From positions 1 through 13,599 of the forward strand of contig JBJXGF010000408.1 in assembly GCA_046153015.1 (NCBI GenBank): a stretch of DNA of 13,599 nt, in the 5' to 3' direction. Both the position numbers and the translations under genes were made by a program. How positions within the stretch are numbered: position 1 is the stretch's first letter; each line of letters starts with the position of its first letter. This stretch comes from JBJXGF01 sp046153015. Lineage in GTDB: Bacteria; Actinomycetota; Acidimicrobiia; Acidimicrobiales; CAIXPF01. Below the pieces are notes generated by a model, which worked only from the letters and a program-made list of their open reading frames with translations, was not told the DNA's origin and searched no databases. This document shows positions 9,157 to 13,599 of the stretch, in pieces.

Positions 9157-10521
9157 ATGACCAAGCTTCGGTTGAGCTTCCGGTGCGACGAGTGCGGCGC
9201 CGCCGCCCCCCAGTGGGCGGGCCGCTGCTCGGGGTGCGGCGCCTGGAACACGCTGACCGAACAGCGGGCCGGCCCCGCCCCCGGGGCGCCCGCCCAGCGC
9301 GGCGCGGTGCGCCTGCGCGACGCGCCGCTCGGTCCGCACGCGGCCTGGCCCACCGGGCTGGCCGAGCTCGACCGCGTTCTCGCCGGGGGCGTGAGCCCGG
9401 GCTCCGCCACCGTGCTCGGCGGCGAGCCGGGCATCGGCAAGTCCACGCTGGCGTTGCAGGCCGCGGCGTCGCTCGCTCACGCCGGGGGCGTGGCGCTCTA
9501 CGCCACCGGCGAGGAGCCGGCGCCGCAGGTCCGCCGGCGCGCCGAACGCTTCGGCCCTGTCCCGGAGGGGCTGTGGCTGATCGAGTCGGCCTCGTTGGAG
9601 GAGATAGAGCAGGCCGCCCACGCCCTCAACCCGCAGCTCCTGGTGATTGACTCGGTGCAGACCGTGGTCGATGGGCAGGTCGGGTCGCCGGCCGGGTCGG
9701 TGCTCCAGGTGCGGTCCGCGGCGGCGAGGTTGGCCGCCGGAGCGAGGGCTCGAGGCGGGGCCGTGCTGCTCATCGGCCACGTCACGAAGGACGGTCAGCT
9801 CGCCGGGCCGCGGGCGCTCGAGCACGTGGTCGACACCGTGCTGTCCTTCGAGGGGGATCGTCGCCACTCGCTGCGCCTGCTGCGGGCGCTCAAGCATCGC
9901 TTCGGGCCCACGGGCGAGGTCGGCGTGTTAGAGATGGGGGAGCGGGGCCTGTGTGCGGTCGCCGATCCGAGCCGGCTGCTCCTCGCCGATCGCAGGCCGG
10001 GTGTGCCCGGCTCGGCGGTGGGCGCGGTGGTCGACGGGCGTCGGCCGCTGCTGGTGGAGCTTCAGGCGCTGGTCGCCCCGGCGCCGGCGCCCCGCCGCTC
10101 CGCGCACGGGCTCGACGCCGGCCGCCTGGGGCTCCTCGTCGCGTTGCTGGAGCGCCGGGCCGGCCTCAGCCTCGCCCAGGCCGAGGTGTTCGCGCTGGCC
10201 GTGGGCGGCGTGCGCGTCGCCGAACCGGCGGCCGACCTCGCGCTCGCCGTGGCGCTGGCCTCGGCGGCGCTCGGCGAACCCGTGCCCGAGCGGCTGGTCG
10301 TGTGCGGCGAGCTCGGCCTGGGCGGCGAGGTGCGCAGCGTGCCCGATCTCGGGCGGCGGCTGCACGAGGCGGCCCGGCTGGGCTTCACCGCGGCGTTGGC
10401 GCCGGCCAGTGCGCCGGCCCCGCCTCCCGGGCTCGAGCTGCTGGCCGTCGGCCACCTCTCCGACGCGCTCGATGCGGTCGGCCTGCGGCCCGGGCCGAGG
10501 GCGGCGAGGAGGGCGGCGTGA
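9157..10521 (+). CDS. radA: DNA repair protein RadA
   Basis: RadA is a RecA-like hexameric ATPase and helicase that helps process recombination intermediates; in Bacillus and mycobacteria it also binds DisA and lowers its activity. The 454 aa protein has an N-terminal zinc finger (C10, C13, C24, C27), Walker A GEPGIGKST (89-97), a Walker B strand LLVIDSVQ, and a C-terminal Lon-like domain (from about 285). The RadA signature KNRFG reads KHRFG at 246-250: the Lys and Arg needed for function are kept, Asn is His. ATG at 9157 is the family start. There is no Shine-Dalgarno sequence, in line with a leaderless transcript. disA follows 48 nt downstream with its own predicted promoter; the pair is also adjacent in Mycobacterium. 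Confidence 0.95.
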   Translation: MTKLRLSFRCDECGAAAPQWAGRCSGCGAWNTLTEQRAGPAPGAPAQRGAVRLRDAPLGPHAAWPTGLAELDRVLAGGVSPGSATVLGGEPGIGKSTLALQAAASLAHAGGVALYATGEEPAPQVRRRAERFGPVPEGLWLIESASLEEIEQAAHALNPQLLVIDSVQTVVDGQVGSPAGSVLQVRSAAARLAAGARARGGAVLLIGHVTKDGQLAGPRALEHVVDTVLSFEGDRRHSLRLLRALKHRFGPTGEVGVLEMGERGLCAVADPSRLLLADRRPGVPGSAVGAVVDGRRPLLVELQALVAPAPAPRRSAHGLDAGRLGLLVALLERRAGLSLAQAEVFALAVGGVRVAEPAADLALAVALASAALGEPVPERLVVCGELGLGGEVRSVPDLGRRLHEAARLGFTAALAPASAPAPPPGLELLAVGHLSDALDAVGLRPGPRAARRAA

Positions 10522-10557
10522 CCGGCGGCGTCGAGAGCCAAGCCCGCCCCCTGGCCC

Positions 10558-10563
10558 TAGTAT
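10558..10563 (+). promoter_or_regulatory. Predicted -10 element (TAGTAT) of disA
   Basis: TAGTAT fits TAnnnT. Exactly six bases separate it from the GTG at 10570, so a start at +7 from the hexamer falls on the G of the start codon. This supports a leaderless disA mRNA and decides the start in favour of GTG 10570 over TTG 10564. Confidence 0.45.
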
Positions 10564-10569
10564 TTGCTG

Positions 10570-11643
10570 GTGGCAGCGAAGCCGACCGCCCAGCTGCTCG
10601 CCGCTCTGGCGGGCGTGGCGCCCGGCTCGGCCTTGCGCGAGGGTCTCGACCGGATCGTGCAGTCCGGCAAGGGCGCGTTGATCGTCGTCGGCGACGGGCC
10701 CGAGGTGCTGAACATCTGCTCGGGCGGTTTCCTGCTCGACGCGTCGTTCACCCCACAGCGCCTGTCGGAGCTGGCGAAGATGGACGGGGCGATCATTCTG
10801 TCGGCGGGCGCCACCCGCATCGCCCGAGCCAACGTGCACCTGGTGCCCAACCCCAACATCCAGACCTCGGAGACGGGCACCCGGCACCGCACCGCCGAGC
10901 GGGTCGCCCGCTCGATCGGCGTGCCGGTGCTGTCGGTGTCGGAGTCGCGCGAGGCGATCACGGTCTACGTGGGCGACGAGCAGCATCCCCTCCACGCGCC
11001 GGCGCAGCTGCTCTCGCGCGCCAATCAGGCGCTGCAGACCCTCGAGCGGTACCGGGTCCGGCTCGACAACGTGTCCGTGGCGTTGTCGGCGCTGGAGGTG
11101 GAGGACCTCGTCACCGTGCGGGACGTGGTCGCGGTGCTGCAACGCACGGAGATGGTCCGCCGCATCGCCGAGGAGATCGAGGTAGTGCTGGTCGAGCTGG
11201 GCGACGACGGCCGCCTGGTGCGTCTGCAGCTCGAGGAGCTGCTCGGCGACGTGTACGACGACCGCCGCCAGGTGGTGAAGGACTACTTCTACGAGGAGTC
11301 GAGCTGGCACCTCACCGAGGCCATCGCCGCGCTCGACGACCTGGAGACCGATCAGCTCCTCGACCTCCGCGCGGTGGCCGAACGGGTGCACCTGGGGGCC
11401 GCGGCGGTCGACCTCGACACCTCCATGCAGCCGCGTGGCTATCGGCTTCTGTCACGGGTGCCCCGCCTGCCCGAGGTGGTCATCGAGCAGATCGTCGAGC
11501 GCTTCGGCAACCTGCAGAAGATCATGCGGGCCACGGCCGACGACCTGTCGGTGGCGGTCGACATCGACCTCGGGCGGGCCCGAGCCATCAAGGACAGCCT
11601 GAGCCGCCTCGCGGAGAGCTCGATCCTCGACCGGTACAGCTGA
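10570..11643 (+). CDS. disA: Diadenylate cyclase DisA (c-di-AMP synthase, DNA integrity scanning)
   Basis: DisA makes c-di-AMP from two ATP; in Bacillus the octamer scans DNA and stops synthesis at branched structures. The 357 aa protein has the cyclase motifs MDGA (D72-G73-A74) and GTRHR (R105-H106-R107) intact, the linker domain with a long coiled stretch (about 140-230), and a C-terminal region that begins RGYRLLSRVPRLPEVVIEQIVERFG. In the helix-hairpin-helix the usual Gly-x-Gly turn (GIG in M. tuberculosis DisA) aligns with Asp331-Ile332-Asp333, so DNA contact may be altered. GTG 10570 fits the leaderless promoter; TTG 10564 is an alternative that adds two residues. It follows radA by 48 nt and converges with crp. 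I see no c-di-AMP riboswitch in the window. Confidence 0.95.
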   Translation: MAAKPTAQLLAALAGVAPGSALREGLDRIVQSGKGALIVVGDGPEVLNICSGGFLLDASFTPQRLSELAKMDGAIILSAGATRIARANVHLVPNPNIQTSETGTRHRTAERVARSIGVPVLSVSESREAITVYVGDEQHPLHAPAQLLSRANQALQTLERYRVRLDNVSVALSALEVEDLVTVRDVVAVLQRTEMVRRIAEEIEVVLVELGDDGRLVRLQLEELLGDVYDDRRQVVKDYFYEESSWHLTEAIAALDDLETDQLLDLRAVAERVHLGAAAVDLDTSMQPRGYRLLSRVPRLPEVVIEQIVERFGNLQKIMRATADDLSVAVDIDLGRARAIKDSLSRLAESSILDRYS

Positions 11644-11654
11644 CCGGAGGGGCC

Positions 11655-11672
11655 CGCCCCAGGGTCGGGGCG
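11655..11672. terminator. Possible bidirectional hairpin between disA and crp
   Basis: CGCCCC (11655-11660) and GGGGCG (11667-11672) pair around a 6 nt loop in the 32 nt between the convergent stop codons of disA and crp. There is no T tract on either side beyond CTTAT, so termination is only suggested by position and pairing. Confidence 0.3.
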
Positions 11673-11675
11673 ACC

Positions 11676-12335
11676 TTATCGGGCGCGCAGGGCCAGTTGC
11701 CGGCGATCGGCGATCAGGTACTGGCGGTCGTTCTGCGCGATCCAACCCAGCCGTAGGAACGACGCGATGGCCTTGTTGACCCGCTCCCGGGACGCGCCGA
11801 CCATGCCGGCCAGCTCCTCCTGGGTGATCGGCAGCGTGAACGCATCGGAGTCGCCGGCGAGCTCGAGGAGGCGCTTGGCGGTGCGGCCGGTCACGTCGAG
11901 GAACACCGCGTCGGCCAACGCCGCGTCCATGTTGCGCAGCCGCCCGGCCAGCAGCTGCACGACATGCCAGAGGAGCTGCGGCTGCGCCTCGTAGACGTCG
12001 CGCACCGGCGCATACGGGATGGCCACGACCTCCGAGCCCTCGAGGGCCCGGGCCTCGGCGGACCTCCCGCGACCGTCGAAGAGGGCCATCTCGCCGAACA
12101 GGTCGCCCGCCTCCATCAGCGCCACCATCGACTCCCGGCCGTCGGCGGAGCGGTTGGAGATGGCGATGCGCCCGGCGGCGACCACGAAAAGCTCGGACGA
12201 CTCGTCGTCCTCGGCGAAGATGACGTCGCCGCGTTGGAGCTTGCGCAGCTCCGACAGCCCGCAGAGCCGTTCGAGCGTCGCGTCGTCGAGATCGCGAAAG
12301 AGATCGGTGCCGCGGAGGAGCTGGGCGTCAACCAC
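11676..12335 (-). CDS. crp: Crp/Fnr-family transcriptional regulator (Crp-like)
   Basis: This 219 aa regulator has an N-terminal cyclic-nucleotide-binding domain, a long dimer helix and a C-terminal winged helix. The phosphate-binding cassette GDLFGEMALFDGRGRSA (77-93) keeps the Glu82, Arg91 and Ser92 expected for cAMP. The dimer helix (RLRNMDAALADAVFLDVTGR) has Met136-Asp137 where E. coli CRP has Thr-Ser and M. tuberculosis Crp has Thr-Asn, so ligand affinity or identity could differ. The recognition helix GASRERVNKAIASF (180-193) closely matches mycobacterial Crp, with the Arg183-Glu184 pair that reads TGTGA. There are no Cys residues arranged for an Fnr iron-sulfur cluster. GTG at 12335 is six bases after a TATCGT -10, so the mRNA should be leaderless. 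A CRP-type operator overlaps this promoter, which suggests autoregulation. Confidence 0.9.
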   Translation of the reverse strand: MVDAQLLRGTDLFRDLDDATLERLCGLSELRKLQRGDVIFAEDDESSELFVVAAGRIAISNRSADGRESMVALMEAGDLFGEMALFDGRGRSAEARALEGSEVVAIPYAPVRDVYEAQPQLLWHVVQLLAGRLRNMDAALADAVFLDVTGRTAKRLLELAGDSDAFTLPITQEELAGMVGASRERVNKAIASFLRLGWIAQNDRQYLIADRRQLALRAR

Positions 12336-12341
12336 GGCTCC

Positions 12342-12347
12342 ACGATA
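12342..12347 (-). promoter_or_regulatory. Predicted -10 element (TATCGT) of crp
   Basis: On the minus strand TATCGT fits TAnnnT and is followed by six bases and then GTG at 12335, the same spacing as in disA. The expected start is the first base of the start codon. The outer base of the CRP-type operator overlaps it. Confidence 0.45.
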
Positions 12348-12362
12348 GTGACAACGTTCACA
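12347..12362. promoter_or_regulatory. Putative CRP-type operator in the crp-ispDF divergent region
   Basis: The plus strand reads AGTGA-CAACGT-TCACA, which on the minus strand is TGTGA-ACGTTG-TCACT. This matches the CRP consensus TGTGA-N6-TCACA at nine of ten defined positions. The neighbouring crp gene encodes a recognition helix with the Arg-Glu pair that reads this half-site. The site is centred about 20 bp upstream of the predicted crp start and touches its -10, a position expected to repress. Its centre is 47.5 bp before the ispDF start codon. Binding is inferred from sequence only. Confidence 0.6.
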
Positions 12363-12391
12363 CCTCGGTCGGGGGAAGCGCTCCGCCGCGG

Positions 12392-12399
12392 AAGGAGGG
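12392..12399 (+). promoter_or_regulatory. Strong ribosome binding site of ispDF
   Basis: AAGGAGGG is the best Shine-Dalgarno match in the window and ends two bases before the GTG at 12402. It picks this GTG as the start and shows that ispDF is translated from a leadered mRNA, unlike most neighbouring gene heads. No TAnnnT -10 is visible just upstream of it. Confidence 0.6.
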
Positions 12400-12401
12400 C
12401 C

Positions 12402-13526
12402 GTGGAGGTCTGGGCGGTGGTGGTGGGCGCCGGCAGCGGCGCCCGCTTCGGAGGCGAGAAGCAGTACGAGCAGGTGGCCGGGCGCCGGGTGATCGAATGG
12501 TCGCTGCTGGCGGCGCGGGCAGCGTGCCGCGGCGTGGTCGCCGTCGTGCCCCCCGGCCGGGCGGGCGCGCCGGAGCCGCTGGCCGACCGAACGATCGCCG
12601 GCGGCGCGACGCGGTCGGCCTCGGTGCGCGCCGGTCTGGCCGAGGTGCCGGCCGAAGCCGACGTGGTGCTCGTGCACGACGCCGCCCGCCCCGCCGCCTC
12701 GGTCGGGCTCTTCCGGCGGGTCATCGCCGCGGTGGTGGACGGCGCGGAGGCCGCGGCGCCGGCCGTGCCCATCGCCGACTCGCTGCGCTGGCGGGGCGGG
12801 GGCCCAGCGGACCGGTCCGCCCTCGTCGCCGTCCAGACCCCTCAGGGGTTCGCCGCGGCCGCGCTGCGCGCCGCCCATGCCGGCTCGCCCGAGGCCACCG
12901 ACGACCTGACCCTGGTGGAGGCGGCCGGCGGGCGGGTGGTGCTGGTGGAAGGCGAGCCGTCCAACACGAAGCTGACCCACCCGAGCGACCTGACCGGCGC
13001 GGCCGCCGCGCTCGGCGAGCGGGCGGCGGCGGCGCTCGAGGTGCGGGTCGGCCACGGGTTCGACGTGCACCCGTTCTCGGCCGACCCGGGGCGTGCGCTG
13101 GTGCTCGGCGGGGTGGTCTTTCCCGGCGAGCGCGGCCTGGCCGGCCACAGCGACGCCGACGCCCTCGCCCACGCCTGCACCGATGCGTTGTTGGGCGCCG
13201 CCGGCCTGGGCGACATCGGCCAGCACTTCCCCGACGAGGACCCGACCTTCGCCGGGGCGGACAGCATCGAGCTGCTGCGAGAAACGGTGCGCCGCCTCGC
13301 CGCACACGGCTGGGCGGCGGTCAACCTCGACTGCACGGTGGTGCTCGAAGCCCCGAAGCTCGCCCCCCGCAGCGCCGAGCTGGTCGGGCGGCTCAGCGCC
13401 GCCGCCGGCGCGCCGGTGAGCGTGAAGGCCAAGCGGGCCGAGGGGCTGGGCTCGCTCGGCCGCCGGGAGGGCATAGCCTGTTGGGCCGTCGCGCTGATCC
13501 GCCGCGTGGGCGTTGGGAGCGAATGA
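12402..13526 (+). CDS. ispDF: Bifunctional IspD-IspF: MEP cytidylyltransferase and MEcPP synthase
   Basis: One 374 aa protein carries two steps of the MEP isoprenoid pathway: CTP-dependent activation of methylerythritol phosphate (IspD) and cyclisation to MEcPP (IspF). IspD part, about 1-205: nucleotide loop GAGSGARFGGEK (Arg15, Lys20), GGATRSASVRAGL, HDAARP (92-97), TPQGF and Lys190 in SNTKLTHPSDL. IspF part from about 214: GHGFDVH with metal ligands D221 and H223, GHSDADALAH with H249 and the third ligand H257, GDIGQHFPD. Near the end the Thr-Thr of E. coli IspF (KATTTE) reads KAKRAE (342-347), a change close to the CDP site. The linker is very short. GTG at 12402 is chosen for its AAGGAGGG site and because the first strand begins at once. 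The next gene starts on the last base of its stop codon, so translation is probably coupled. Confidence 0.93.
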   Translation: MEVWAVVVGAGSGARFGGEKQYEQVAGRRVIEWSLLAARAACRGVVAVVPPGRAGAPEPLADRTIAGGATRSASVRAGLAEVPAEADVVLVHDAARPAASVGLFRRVIAAVVDGAEAAAPAVPIADSLRWRGGGPADRSALVAVQTPQGFAAAALRAAHAGSPEATDDLTLVEAAGGRVVLVEGEPSNTKLTHPSDLTGAAAALGERAAAALEVRVGHGFDVHPFSADPGRALVLGGVVFPGERGLAGHSDADALAHACTDALLGAAGLGDIGQHFPDEDPTFAGADSIELLRETVRRLAAHGWAAVNLDCTVVLEAPKLAPRSAELVGRLSAAAGAPVSVKAKRAEGLGSLGRREGIACWAVALIRRVGVGSE

Positions 13527-13599
13527 TGCCAGGACCGAACCGAGGCTCGAGGGGCCCCCGGCCCTCCGGCCGGGGCGGCCCGCGCCCCGCCGACCCGTC
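13526..13599 (+). CDS. rlmB: N-terminus of probable 23S rRNA (guanosine-2'-O-)-methyltransferase RlmB
   Basis: ATG at 13526 shares its A with the ispDF TGA (TGATG overlap) and opens a frame that runs off the window. The 24 full codons read MPGPNRGSRGPRPSGRGGPR and onward: basic, Gly/Pro/Arg-rich and probably disordered. Actinobacterial RlmB/TrmH-family SpoU methyltransferases carry just such a tail starting MPGN or MPGP, and rlmB lies downstream of ispF in Mycobacterium (with cysS between, absent here). No catalytic motif is visible in the window, so the name rests on the tail and the context. Confidence 0.6.
   Translation, partial: MPGPNRGSRGPRPSGRGGPRPADP

Noticed and set aside
10522..10569. 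A c-di-AMP riboswitch or other leader RNA before disA
   Set aside because: Only 48 nt separate radA and disA, and the -10 places the start at the GTG, leaving no room for a structured leader.
11964..12401. In-frame extension of ispDF upstream of GTG 12402
   Set aside because: It is antisense to crp and runs through the CRP box; the IspD fold begins immediately after GTG 12402, which has the AAGGAGGG site.
12336..13307. Minus-strand extension of crp over ispDF
   Set aside because: It is antisense to conserved IspD and IspF motifs; the Crp domain starts at GTG 12335.

Overview
This window is a GC-rich (roughly 70% or more) stretch of housekeeping chromosome from an actinobacterium. Codons end almost always in G or C. 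The protein set (LppM-like lipoprotein, DisA next to RadA, a Crp with a mycobacterial-type recognition helix) fits Actinobacteria. The divergence from Mycobacterium/Streptomyces and the IspD-IspF fusion suggest a deep branch such as Acidimicrobiia; that placement is an inference. I see no rRNA, tRNA, CRISPR array, insertion sequence or prophage. The order (possible tilS end, ftsH, mutM, clpC, radA, disA, ispD/ispF, likely rlmB) is a rearranged version of a block known from Mycobacterium.

Layout. 1-146: C-terminus of a plus-strand gene, possibly tilS. 206-2068: ftsH, membrane AAA protease. 2129-2659: a protein with a dual-specificity-phosphatase fold signature whose catalytic residues are gone. 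2674-3471: mutM (8-oxoguanine glycosylase). 3505-4497, minus: a long-chain polyprenyl diphosphate synthase, convergent with mutM. 4498-4794: a divergent regulatory region. 4795-7317: clpC starting at TTG, followed by the best terminator in the window. 7428-9116: a predicted lipoprotein with an LppM-like domain, one transmembrane helix and a cytoplasmic HAD-like domain that lacks its catalytic residues. 9157-10521: radA. 10570-11643: disA (c-di-AMP synthase). 11676-12335, minus: crp. 12402-13526: ispDF fusion. 13526-13599: start of a probable rlmB.

How the genes fit together. Three themes are visible: protein quality control (FtsH, ClpC), DNA repair and its second messenger (MutM, RadA, DisA), and isoprenoid supply (IspDF making MEP-pathway intermediates, the polyprenyl synthase using the products). 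Crp is divergent from ispDF, and a near-perfect CRP box lies between them, overlapping crp's own predicted promoter.

The most interesting signals are not a new mobile or defence system. They are: a recurring TAnnnT promoter element placed so that several genes should be leaderless or nearly so; two separate catalytically dead enzyme-like proteins; a DisA whose DNA-binding hairpin reads Asp-Ile-Asp instead of Gly-x-Gly; and the putative crp autoregulatory operator. All protein calls rest on reading motifs by eye; no searches were run.
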